Part shown: positions 37,447 to 46,160 of the stretch, piece after piece
Layout: each line of letters begins with the position of its first letter
Numbering within the stretch: the stretch's first letter is position 1
Source of the DNA: Kaistella haifensis DSM 19056
GTDB taxonomy: Bacteria; Bacteroidota; Bacteroidia; Flavobacteriales; Weeksellaceae
Assembly (NCBI RefSeq): GCF_000735695.2
Contig: NZ_JASZ02000014.1
Span: 1-54,996 of the forward strand
Length of the DNA: 54,996 bases
Direction: 5' to 3'
Notes under the pieces: generated by a model
What the model was told of the DNA's origin: nothing
What the model saw: only the letters and a program-made list of their open reading frames with translations
The model's database searches: none
Program-made: the position numbers and the translations under genes

Positions 37447-37900
37447 TTTGACTTTTATTTTCGTTTTTTTTCTTAGTAATTCTTTTTGTTTCTCCAATAG
37501 TTCCTTGTTGACTTTCCGAGTACCAAACTGGCTATCGAATTCTTTCATTGTAAGTGCGTTTCCACTAACGTCTGTCCCTATCCTAGATCATCCTTTTTTT
37601 TCGGTGAGTGTCTTTGTTTGTGCCGGAATATCATCTTCTTTCATCGAAATTCATTGGTGGTCTTTCAAAGTCTTTCCATTTCTGCTGTCGTCATGTATTG
37701 TTGCAGTATTTCATGAAATGTCATCCGATGTCTATCCTTGTCACTTCCTGTCACTTATTTACTGCCGTATTTCGGGCTTTGTTGCGGAATTGTTCGGGAA
37801 TCCTTGCGGTTTGTTTCCGAAAAAAGGCTTTTTTGGGAAGGAATCCGCAAGGAGGGTGCAAGAAATCTGCAAGAAAATGAAGAAAATGAGGGAAGAATAA
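37429..37900 (-). pseudogene. Possible remnant of a decayed gene
   Basis: On the minus strand a 39-codon frame (37429-37548) encodes a lysine-rich, protein-like sequence (KEFDSQFGTRKVNKELLEKQ). Upstream the same phase stays coding-like back to a stop next to a run of eight A's, and short fragments in other frames follow (for instance MTFHEILQQYMTTAEMERL). This looks like a gene in decay. A plus-strand frame of 150 codons over the same bases is cysteine/phenylalanine-rich and is probably not real. No family was recognised. Confidence 0.25.
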
Positions 37901-38012
37901 TTGAATTAATTTCTTAATTTTATCACCAAATGTTAATTAATATATTGGGAGATTACTTCAGATTAATTTTTATCATGTAAATTGCAACATTAATCATGTA
38001 AGCTAAAAAAGT

Positions 38013-39239
38013 ATGTTGATAAAAGAGAAAATAAGCATTGAGGAATTTGATAACAAAAGTTACCAGATTAAGCTTGTTGAACCTTTAGAGGATGAGAAAG
38101 CCGTACTTACACATTATCTTCATAATTTACATAATGGTGTTTCAAATTATTATAAAGATGAAGCTTTAACTATCTTGAAAAGTTATGTACAGTATAAAAA
38201 CGACAACGAGGTTTTCGTTGTTGAAAAAGAAGCTTTACAGCAGTTTTTATTTGAGGTAGAGAATGTGCCATTTCCAACGCCAAAGAATTATACTTTTAAG
38301 TTCATTGATTTGTTTGCAGGAATTGGAGGCTTTCGAATCGCAATGCAAAATGTTGGTGGCAAATGTGTTTATACAAGCGAATGGAATAAAGATGCAAAAA
38401 TAACTTATCGTGAAAATTTTGGGGAAGTTCCGTTCGGAGACATCACAAAAGAAAGCGTAAAGAATTATATTCCCGATGAATTTGATATTTTATGCGCAGG
38501 TTTTCCTTGTCAAGCATTTTCAATTGCAGGTCTTAGGAAAGGATTCTCTGACACTAGAGGAACGCTTTTTTTTGATTTAGAGCAAATAATTGAAAAGCAT
38601 AAACCTAAAGTAGTTTTTTTAGAAAATGTGAAAAATTTAGTTTCTCACGATAAAGGAAAAACATTTAAGGTAATTCTTGAGATTTTAGAAAAGAAACTTG
38701 GTTACAAAGTATTTCATAAGGTTTTAAACTCAATGACGCATGCTAATATTCCTCAAAATAGAGAACGTATTTTTGTCGTGGCATTTGATCCTGAACAAGT
38801 TCCTAATTATGCTAGTTTTGAATTTCCTGAAGAAATCAAATTGACAAAGACAATTCATGATATTTTAGAAAACGGAAAACAAGAAGATAAATATTATTAC
38901 CCTGAAACGCATCAATATTACCCTGAACTTGTAAAAACAATTACAAGTAAAGATACCGTTTATCAATGGCGTAGAGTTTATGTAAGAGAAAATAAAAGTA
39001 GTGTTTGTCCGACATTAACAGCAAATATGGGTGCAGGTGGACACAACGTACCATTAATAAAAGATGATTTTGGAATCAGAAAATTAACTCCTAAAGAGTG
39101 TTTTGCTTTTCAAGGCTATCCAATGGATAAATACGTTTTGCCTCCTATTGCAAATAGTAAATTGTATATGCAAGCTGGTAACTCTGTAACAACGCCTTTG
39201 ATTGAAAGAATTAGTAATGAAATCATAAAAGTATTATAA
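38013..39239 (+). CDS. DNA cytosine-5 methyltransferase of a type II R-M system
   Basis: A 408-residue C5 methyltransferase. Motif I is FIDLFAGIGGFR (97-108), the catalytic cysteine is C166 in GFPCQAFS, ENV is at 204-206, QNRER at 248-252 and motif X ends with AGNSVTTPLIERI. About 95 residues precede motif I, longer than usual. It protects the host from the nuclease two genes downstream. The gene is very AT-rich compared with the flanking housekeeping genes, consistent with acquisition. Confidence 0.95.
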   Translation: MLIKEKISIEEFDNKSYQIKLVEPLEDEKAVLTHYLHNLHNGVSNYYKDEALTILKSYVQYKNDNEVFVVEKEALQQFLFEVENVPFPTPKNYTFKFIDLFAGIGGFRIAMQNVGGKCVYTSEWNKDAKITYRENFGEVPFGDITKESVKNYIPDEFDILCAGFPCQAFSIAGLRKGFSDTRGTLFFDLEQIIEKHKPKVVFLENVKNLVSHDKGKTFKVILEILEKKLGYKVFHKVLNSMTHANIPQNRERIFVVAFDPEQVPNYASFEFPEEIKLTKTIHDILENGKQEDKYYYPETHQYYPELVKTITSKDTVYQWRRVYVRENKSSVCPTLTANMGAGGHNVPLIKDDFGIRKLTPKECFAFQGYPMDKYVLPPIANSKLYMQAGNSVTTPLIERISNEIIKVL

Positions 39240-39241
39240 TC

Positions 39242-39565
39242 ATGAAAACTATAGACATATTTAATGTTGATGTAAGTAATCTTGATAAAACTCAACTTCC
39301 CTCAAATATTTATGCAATTAGAATTAAAGATTGTAATAATAATATTTATGATATATGTATAAATCATCAAGCTGAACTATCGGAAATAAATTCTGAAAGG
39401 GATCAATCAAGAATGAATGATTTTCTTTCAAATTTAGAATATTCAGTGGTAACTGAATTCTTTAAAAATATTAAAAAAAGAAAACCTAAAAGTTACAGTA
39501 ACCAACTTGAAATTATTACAAATAATGTAGGAGAATTATTTCATTATTCAAGAGCAACTAACTAA
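39242..39565 (+). CDS. Small unknown protein in the R-M operon
   Basis: A 107-residue protein, two bases after the methyltransferase and six before the nuclease. It has no HTH, signal peptide or membrane segment, so it is not a typical controller (C) protein. The sequence is asparagine- and isoleucine-rich and I do not recognise it. Tight spacing suggests a role linked to the nuclease, for example as an accessory subunit or inhibitor, but this is only a guess. Confidence 0.75.
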   Translation: MKTIDIFNVDVSNLDKTQLPSNIYAIRIKDCNNNIYDICINHQAELSEINSERDQSRMNDFLSNLEYSVVTEFFKNIKKRKPKSYSNQLEIITNNVGELFHYSRATN

Positions 39566-39571
39566 CCAAAA

Positions 39572-40894
39572 ATGAGTATCTGGGATAAATATTCATCTGA
39601 ACAAAGAAATGAATATATTCAGTTCTTACAGGTTTATGGAGCTTTAACCAATTTGTTTCGTCAAAAACAAGGCGACTTAATCCCGTATCTTGATTCAAAA
39701 TTTCAAGAAACTGTATTTGCAAAAATTTTCAATAGTCAAAATGTAGATATAGGGAATACGCCTCACGATGTCTTATCAGTTTTTGGAAATGATAGGATAG
39801 GAATTGGTTTAAAAACGTGGCTGGGTAGCAAACCTTCTTTTCAAAAGGTAATGCAACTTAAACGTTATCAAGACGACATAAAACAAAGTAAAGAATTAGG
39901 ATTAGAATCACTAGCTTTCAAAATTTCGGAAATCAAAAACGAAAAAATGAAGAGTGATTACGTACGTTTGGGATTATCCGAAGATAAAAACATCTACCAT
40001 TATGTAACTCGAGACGAAGGCAAATTTATTATAAATGAATGTGCTTATCCTTTAATTGACGTAGATAAATTACAAAATTTCATTTTAACACCAACAGCAT
40101 TTTCATGGTCTGATGGTCACAAAGATTATAAATTCACTTTTGGGGATTCTCAAATATGGCAGAAATTTGACTCATCAAGAAATGACACCTTAATATTAAA
40201 TAAATTTGATGTAAAGATAATTGAAGATCCTTTCGAATTTCTTCTAAAATCTTACATGAAATTAATAGGTTCAGCAAAAGAAGAAACTAAACCTGATATA
40301 GTTGAAGTATATCTTCCATTGTACTCTTATAAAACTAAAGAAGTAGAAGAAAAATCAGGGCTTAATGCGTGGAATGCAGCTCCAAAAAATAAAGGAAGCG
40401 GAACTCTTAGACCTATTAATGAAGTTTATATACCTATACCTAGAGAATTTCATAAAAAAAATCCTAATTTCTTCATTAATAATATTTTTGACTTTGAAAA
40501 TCGTCGTGAGAGTTTCAAAGGCGACAAAGAAGACAAACCAGAAGTTCGCTTTTATTTGCAACTTCCAAATGGTAAGAGAATTCCATCATTGGTTACCCAA
40601 AGTAATATGAAAGGGTTGCAGTCGGGAAGTAATACCGAATATGATGAAAATGGAAAACGTTTCGGGCAATCCGCTTTAGGACAATGGCTTTTAGTAGATG
40701 TTTTAGGTTTAAAAGAAAGACAACCCGTAACTAGAGAATGGCTGATAAAAAAAGGAACTGATTCTGTTCGTTTGTGGAGAAAGAAAAATGATTATTCGAC
40801 TATTCATATAGATTTTGCTCCAATTGGTTCTTTTGAAGCGTTTATGAATGGAGAACCAATACCAGAAGAAGATGAATATCTTGAAAGGAAATAA
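39572..40894 (+). CDS. Probable type II restriction endonuclease
   Basis: A 440-residue protein, third gene of the operon. The N-terminal third has a possible PD-(D/E)XK core with D66 and the strand RIGIGLKTW (K81), where glycine takes the usual acidic place. The C-terminal part (SGLNAWNAAP; then GKRIPSLVTQSN, LGQWLLVDVLGL, IHIDF) resembles the DNA-binding domain found at the C-terminus of NgoFVII-type and related restriction enzymes. I assign it as the nuclease mainly from this and from its place behind a C5 methyltransferase. Specificity is unknown. Confidence 0.75.
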   Translation: MSIWDKYSSEQRNEYIQFLQVYGALTNLFRQKQGDLIPYLDSKFQETVFAKIFNSQNVDIGNTPHDVLSVFGNDRIGIGLKTWLGSKPSFQKVMQLKRYQDDIKQSKELGLESLAFKISEIKNEKMKSDYVRLGLSEDKNIYHYVTRDEGKFIINECAYPLIDVDKLQNFILTPTAFSWSDGHKDYKFTFGDSQIWQKFDSSRNDTLILNKFDVKIIEDPFEFLLKSYMKLIGSAKEETKPDIVEVYLPLYSYKTKEVEEKSGLNAWNAAPKNKGSGTLRPINEVYIPIPREFHKKNPNFFINNIFDFENRRESFKGDKEDKPEVRFYLQLPNGKRIPSLVTQSNMKGLQSGSNTEYDENGKRFGQSALGQWLLVDVLGLKERQPVTREWLIKKGTDSVRLWRKKNDYSTIHIDFAPIGSFEAFMNGEPIPEEDEYLERK

Positions 40895-41357
40895 GAAAAA
40901 TCATCTAATTTCGTTAATTAATGCAAATAGAATAATTCCAATTATTTGTTTTTATCGAAGCAAGTAAATACTTTTCAGTATGAAACTTGTGCTTTATTCC
41001 CGATGATTCAAACCTTAAATTCAAGGAAATAATATCCGATTTCATGCCGATCAATTTAGTTTAATGACCATATCTTATTTACAAGATATTTGAGCCGTTC
41101 TACACCCAAAACTTCATTTTTGGAATTGATGCGGTTATCTGAACCTTAAACACTACTGCTGTATTTGGTAAGATTATAATTGCTTGTGCAGAAATCGCAT
41201 TATTTTGCTTAGATCATGAATAGTTGTTCAACATATTTCTATTGCCGAAAGCATTTCTTCAACTTTTTTTTCTGAAAAAATATCAACTATGAAGCTTTTA
41301 TTTTACCTTTGATATAACTACTGAAAAAAACCATCATTAATATTACAGAATTATACT
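40895..41357. other. Gene-free stretch between the R-M operon and cphA
   Basis: About 460 bases with no credible reading frame on either strand, no tRNA and no strong hairpin. The only element seen is a promoter-like box at 41304-41311. It may be the junction where the R-M genes entered. Confidence 0.4.
41304..41311 (+). promoter_or_regulatory. -7 box of cphA
   Basis: TACCTTTG matches TAnnTTTG, 47 bases before the cphA ATG. No TTG is seen at the right distance upstream. Confidence 0.4.
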
Positions 41358-43985
41358 ATGAAAATTGAGAAAATACAGGTTTTAAGAGGCCCGAATATCT
41401 GGAGCATCAGACGAAAGAAATTAATTCAAATGAGGCTCGATCTGGAAGAAATGGAGCATTTGCCGACCAATAAAATTGATGGCTTCCGTGAAAGAATTGA
41501 GCAACTCCTTCCTTCTTTGTTTACCCACCGCTGTTCGGAAGGGGTAGAAGGTGGCTTTTTTCATAGAATCGAAATGGGAACCTGGATGGGGCATGTAATA
41601 GAACATATCGCCTTAGAAATTCAGACTTTAGCAGGAATGGATACTGGTTTCGGAAGAACCCGAGAAACAAAAACTCCTGGTGTTTATAATGTGGTATTCA
41701 GTTATTTGGAAGAGAATTCTGGCGTGTATGCAGCCGAACAATCAGTAGAAATCGCAAAATGTTTAATAGAAGATCGCCCTTATGATATTCACGAATGCAT
41801 TCAACAATTAAAGGTGATCCGTGAAAGAGAACGATTGGGTCCCTCTACCGGAAGCATTGTGGAAGAGGCGGTTGCAAGAAATATCCCATGGATTCGATTG
41901 GGAAGAAACTCTTTGGTGCAATTGGGTTACGGGGTGAACCAACAACGTTTTCAAGCAACCATTACCGGTAAAACAAGTTCTATCGCAGTGGATATTGCTT
42001 GTAATAAAGAATTGACCAAAAAAATGCTCGAAGAAGCAGCGATTCCTGTTCCATCAGGAGATTTGATCACCGAGGCAGAAGAATTGGAAAGGGTAATCCG
42101 CAAAATTGGCTATCCGATTGTGTTGAAACCCCTCGACGGGAATCATGGGAAAGGTTCCTCCATCAATGTAAATGATATGGAAGCTGCCATCGTAGGTCTT
42201 CAGCATGCGCAGAACTATTCAAGAAAAGTGATTGTTGAAAAATACATTACCGGTTACGATTTCCGAGTTTTGGTGATCAACCACAAAATGGTAGCCGCCG
42301 CCAGAAGAGTTCCTGCACACATCGTAGGAGATGGCGAAATGACCATTCAGCAACTCATCGACAAAGAAAATACAGATCCGAGAAGAGGGTACGGCCATGA
42401 AAATGTCCTCACCGAAATTCTGGTGGATAAAGACACCAACGAACTGCTCGAAAAACTTAGTTATACTTTAGAAACCGTTCCACAAAAAGGGGAAATTGTA
42501 TATCTAAAATCCACAGCAAACCTTTCCACCGGCGGAACTTCCATCGATGTTACCGATATGGTACACCCGGAAAATGTGACGATGTGTGAAAGGATTTCCA
42601 AAATCATCGGTCTCGATGTTTGCGGAATCGATATTATGGCAGAAAACCTTACCCAACCGTTAAAAGAAAGCGGTGGTGCAATTCTGGAAGTGAATGCCGC
42701 ACCAGGATTCAGAATGCACTTAGCGCCAAGCGAAGGATTGCCGAGAAACGTTGCTGCTCCGGTAGTCGATATGCTCTATCCACAAGGTAAACCTTTCCGA
42801 ATTCCAATAATCGCGGTGACGGGGACCAACGGTAAAACCACCACAACCCGCTTGATTGCCCATATCGTGAAAAACAATGGTTATCGTGTAGGATTCACCA
42901 CTTCCGACGGAATTTATATTCAAAATACCATGTTGACCAAAGGTGATACCACAGGACCTATTTCTGCAGAATTTATTCTGAAAGATCCCACTGTAGAATT
43001 TGCCATTCTGGAAACCGCACGCGGCGGAATTCTCCGTTCTGGATTAGGGTTTAGCAGTTGCGATATCGGGGTTTTAACTAATATTAAAGAAGATCATTTG
43101 GGCTTAAGTGATATTCATAATTTGAAAGACTTAACCCGAGTAAAAAGAGTAGTGCTCGATTCCGTAAAAAAAGACGGTTGGAGCGTTCTGAATGCAGATG
43201 ACGAATATTCCATGAGGTTAATGCCTGATTTACATTCGAAAGTAGCCATTTTCAGTCTGGATGAAAACAATCCTCACATTAAGAAATTTGCTAAGGAAGG
43301 AAAAATCACTTGTGTATGCGAGGATGGTTTCATCACGATCAAAAAAGGCGACTGGAAAATCCGAATCGTAAAAGCCCAAAACGTTCCCATCACAATGGAA
43401 GGGAAGGCCAAATTTATGATTTCTAATGTTCTGGCAGCAAGTTTGGCGGCTTATCTTCAAGGTTTCGAGATTGAAGATATTGCGAATTCGCTTCGTACCT
43501 TTATTCCGAGTCCTGCGCTTACTCCGGGCAGACTGAATATTTTTAAATTTAAAAAATTCAAAGTTTTAATAGACTTCGCGCATAATCCTGCGGGCTATGA
43601 AGCGATTGAAGATTACCTGAAAAATGTAGAATCACCGAAGAAAATAGGAATTATCTCCGGGGTTGGCGATCGGCGAGATGAGGATATCCAGGAATGTGGA
43701 AAAATTGCCGGACGGATGTTCGACCACATCATCATCCGAAACGAAAAACATCTTCGCGGGAGAACCGAAGAAGAAATCAATGGGCTTTTAATTGACGGAA
43801 TTCATCAATCCGGTAGAGATATCAGCTATGAAATTATTCCGAAGGAAATCGACGCCCTGAAGCACGCGATGAGTCTTGCGGAAGAAAATACCTTCATCAC
43901 CGCATTGAGCGATGTAATTTCCAATGCCATCGATCTGGTTCAGGAATATCAGAACAAAGAAATCCTAGAAGACGGACATTCTTAG
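41358..43985 (+). CDS. cphA: Cyanophycin synthetase
   Basis: Makes multi-L-arginyl-poly-L-aspartate, a nitrogen reserve polymer, from aspartate, arginine and ATP. The 875 residues show the N-terminal domain, an ATP-grasp domain (IVLKPLDGNHGKGSSINV; GIDIMAEN; ILEVNAAPGFRMH) that adds aspartate, and a Mur-ligase-like domain (AVTGTNGKTTTTRL; LETARGGILR; DFAHNPAGYE) that adds arginine. Length and motif order are standard. No cyanophycinase or isoaspartyl dipeptidase gene lies in the window. Confidence 0.95.
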   Translation: MKIEKIQVLRGPNIWSIRRKKLIQMRLDLEEMEHLPTNKIDGFRERIEQLLPSLFTHRCSEGVEGGFFHRIEMGTWMGHVIEHIALEIQTLAGMDTGFGRTRETKTPGVYNVVFSYLEENSGVYAAEQSVEIAKCLIEDRPYDIHECIQQLKVIRERERLGPSTGSIVEEAVARNIPWIRLGRNSLVQLGYGVNQQRFQATITGKTSSIAVDIACNKELTKKMLEEAAIPVPSGDLITEAEELERVIRKIGYPIVLKPLDGNHGKGSSINVNDMEAAIVGLQHAQNYSRKVIVEKYITGYDFRVLVINHKMVAAARRVPAHIVGDGEMTIQQLIDKENTDPRRGYGHENVLTEILVDKDTNELLEKLSYTLETVPQKGEIVYLKSTANLSTGGTSIDVTDMVHPENVTMCERISKIIGLDVCGIDIMAENLTQPLKESGGAILEVNAAPGFRMHLAPSEGLPRNVAAPVVDMLYPQGKPFRIPIIAVTGTNGKTTTTRLIAHIVKNNGYRVGFTTSDGIYIQNTMLTKGDTTGPISAEFILKDPTVEFAILETARGGILRSGLGFSSCDIGVLTNIKEDHLGLSDIHNLKDLTRVKRVVLDSVKKDGWSVLNADDEYSMRLMPDLHSKVAIFSLDENNPHIKKFAKEGKITCVCEDGFITIKKGDWKIRIVKAQNVPITMEGKAKFMISNVLAASLAAYLQGFEIEDIANSLRTFIPSPALTPGRLNIFKFKKFKVLIDFAHNPAGYEAIEDYLKNVESPKKIGIISGVGDRRDEDIQECGKIAGRMFDHIIIRNEKHLRGRTEEEINGLLIDGIHQSGRDISYEIIPKEIDALKHAMSLAEENTFITALSDVISNAIDLVQEYQNKEILEDGHS

Positions 43986-44007
43986 TTTTTGAATTTCAAA
44001 TAAAAAA

Positions 44008-44035
44008 AAATCCCTTCTAGTAAGGGATTTTTCTA
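44008..44035. terminator. Bidirectional terminator between cphA and tatC
   Basis: AAATCCCTT (44008-44016) pairs with AAGGGATTT (44022-44030), 5-base loop. T-rich tails follow on the plus strand and a long A run (T's on the minus strand) precedes it, so it serves both convergent genes. Confidence 0.8.
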
Positions 44036-44079
44036 TTTTTAAGGTGTAGTATTTTTAATTTTAATGAACAACTTATCGC

Positions 44080-44901
44080 TTATTTTACTGCCGGTAAATC
44101 GGTTCTGGATTGTACTTTCTTATAAGTATAAGCACTCATCATAATACTGAATTCGTACAATAAAAGCAGCGGGAAAGCAGCCATCATCATACTCAAAACA
44201 TCAGCTGGCGTAATTACCGCAGCAACCACCATGATGAGCACGATGGCATGTCGGCGGTAAGTTTTCATAAATTTTGGAGTTAAAATTCCTATCGAAGTGA
44301 GGAAATAAACAATCACTGGGAAAAGGAAAACAATGCCCATTCCCAAAACTACCTGCATAAACAAAGTCGTATAATCACTGAGATCAAAGAGTTGGGTGAT
44401 GGAATCGGAGATTTTGAAGAGCAACCCGAAGTTGATCGCAAATGGTAAAATGAGGAAATACCCACAAAGAATTCCCACCATGAAAAGAATCCAAACAAAG
44501 TTGATTAAAAACACCGAATTTTTCCTTTCGTTGGGATGAAGAGCGGGAGAAATAAACCGCCAAAGTTCCCAAACAATATAAGGAAAAGCCGCTACCATTC
44601 CGCCAAATATCGATACCGACATCATTACATTGAACTGTTGGAAGAGTTTCTTTTGCTGCACCGCAAAATGATCTGGCAACACAATGCTGTCGTGGCCAAT
44701 CAGCTCGCGAGAAAAATGATTCACCGCCCGAAACGTAAGGAAATCATTGCGTGTAGGACCGAAAAAAATATGATCCATAATCCAGTTGACATTGAAGCCC
44801 ACCAGAATTGCACCCACAATAATCGCGATTAACGAACGGATCAGGTGACTGCGCAATTCGCCGATGTGTCCCCAAAACGACATCTCTTTTCCTTCACTCA
44901 T
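44080..44901 (-). CDS. tatC: Sec-independent translocase subunit TatC
   Basis: Inner-membrane receptor of the twin-arginine pathway, which exports folded proteins. The 273 residues carry six hydrophobic segments, the conserved cytoplasmic start MSFWGHIGELRSHL with the signal-binding glutamate, and FPYIVWELWRFISPAL with the FISPALHPNERK loop. A periplasmic insertion with DSIVLPDHF is typical for Bacteroidota. tatA is not adjacent. It probably shares a transcript with kdsD upstream (72-base gap). Confidence 0.95.
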   Translation of the reverse strand: MSEGKEMSFWGHIGELRSHLIRSLIAIIVGAILVGFNVNWIMDHIFFGPTRNDFLTFRAVNHFSRELIGHDSIVLPDHFAVQQKKLFQQFNVMMSVSIFGGMVAAFPYIVWELWRFISPALHPNERKNSVFLINFVWILFMVGILCGYFLILPFAINFGLLFKISDSITQLFDLSDYTTLFMQVVLGMGIVFLFPVIVYFLTSIGILTPKFMKTYRRHAIVLIMVVAAVITPADVLSMMMAAFPLLLLYEFSIMMSAYTYKKVQSRTDLPAVK

Positions 44902-44973
44902 TATATATATTCAAAGGTTAAAAATTAAGTTTGCGAAATTACTGAATTATTGATGAAAACCGAAACGCAATAT

Positions 44974-45933
44974 TTAATTGATGCCTTCGTCCAAAAGTCG
45001 GTGAATATCGATGATTCCAAAATATTTCCCTTGATCAGTAACAATCAGTTGACCGATGTTTTTATCTTTCAGGATTTGCATGGCTTCTTTTGCCAAAGCG
45101 TTTTTATCGATGCTTTTCGGGTTACTGCTCATGATGTCTTTGGCTGATATTTTCGAGAGATCCTGTTCGCTCATCAGCATTCTTCGCAAATCGCCGTCAG
45201 TAATTACTCCGGTAATTTTTTCACCTTCTTCAACCACGGTTATTCCGTGTGTAGATGCGCTGATGGAAATAATGATTTCACGAATATTAGCATCTGCAGA
45301 AACCAATGGTTTTTGAGGAGAAAGAAATTGTTCCACTTTTGCGGTAAGGTTTTTACCTAAACTTCCACCCGGATGGAATTTGGCAAAATCATTTTCACGG
45401 AAACCGTTGAGTTCCATCAAGCAAACCGCCAAAGCATCTCCCAACGCCATTTGTACCGTCGTAGAACTTGTGGGAGCCAATTTGATTGGACAAGCCTCTT
45501 TTTCTACAGAGGTGTTGAGAACCACTTCCGAAAACTCAGCAAGTTTGGAGTTTAAATTTCCAGTCATTCCGATTAATGATGAAGAATAATCTTTCAAAAA
45601 AGGTAGAAGGTTGACAATTTCCGGGGAATTTCCGGAATTAGAAATACAAAGCACAACATCAGTTTTTTGGATCACACCCAAATCCCCATGAATCGCTTCT
45701 GAAGCGTGTAAAAATTGAGATGGTGTTCCGGTAGAATTCAGCGTTGCTACCATTTTATTTCCCACGTGCGCCGATTTGCCAATTCCTACAATGATGAGTT
45801 TTCCTTTTGTTGAATTGATGATTTCTACAGCTTTCAAGAAATTCTCATCGAGACGGTTTTTAAGGTTTTCGAGCTCAGTGATTTCGATGGAAAGCGCATT
45901 TTTGGCGATGTGGAGTAGATCAGGGTGATTCAT
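44974..45933 (-). CDS. kdsD: D-arabinose-5-phosphate isomerase (KdsD/KpsF type)
   Basis: Converts ribulose-5-phosphate to arabinose-5-phosphate, the first step to Kdo of lipopolysaccharide. The SIS domain comes first (VGIGKSAHVGNKMVATLNSTG; CISNSGNSPEI; PTSSTTVQMALGDALA; KFHPGGSLGK), followed by two CBS domains (FLSP... ITGVITDGDLRR and DIMSSNPK... GIIDIHRLL). Length 319 is standard. It is divergent from recQ. Confidence 0.94.
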   Translation of the reverse strand: MNHPDLLHIAKNALSIEITELENLKNRLDENFLKAVEIINSTKGKLIIVGIGKSAHVGNKMVATLNSTGTPSQFLHASEAIHGDLGVIQKTDVVLCISNSGNSPEIVNLLPFLKDYSSSLIGMTGNLNSKLAEFSEVVLNTSVEKEACPIKLAPTSSTTVQMALGDALAVCLMELNGFRENDFAKFHPGGSLGKNLTAKVEQFLSPQKPLVSADANIREIIISISASTHGITVVEEGEKITGVITDGDLRRMLMSEQDLSKISAKDIMSSNPKSIDKNALAKEAMQILKDKNIGQLIVTDQGKYFGIIDIHRLLDEGIN

Positions 45934-46160
45934 TTTGATAAATTGGGACAGAAAGATTAATCTTATAATATACGCAAATGTTTTCTAATATTTTAATTAA
46001 AATTAATCTTCAATTTTTTTATTTTGATTTTTATTTTCTAACTTTGGTTAATATGCAAATTTAGCAAACAATTTTAGATGAACAGACCGCAAATTGCAAT
46101 TGAATTTTAGAAAAAAACAGGTGCTATGTTCAACTATTGTCATAAAAACTGGAATTACAA

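Noticed and set aside
37448..37900. 150-codon plus-strand frame
   Set aside because: Phenylalanine-, serine- and cysteine-rich composition typical of the reverse of an A-rich coding strand; no start context and no family resemblance.
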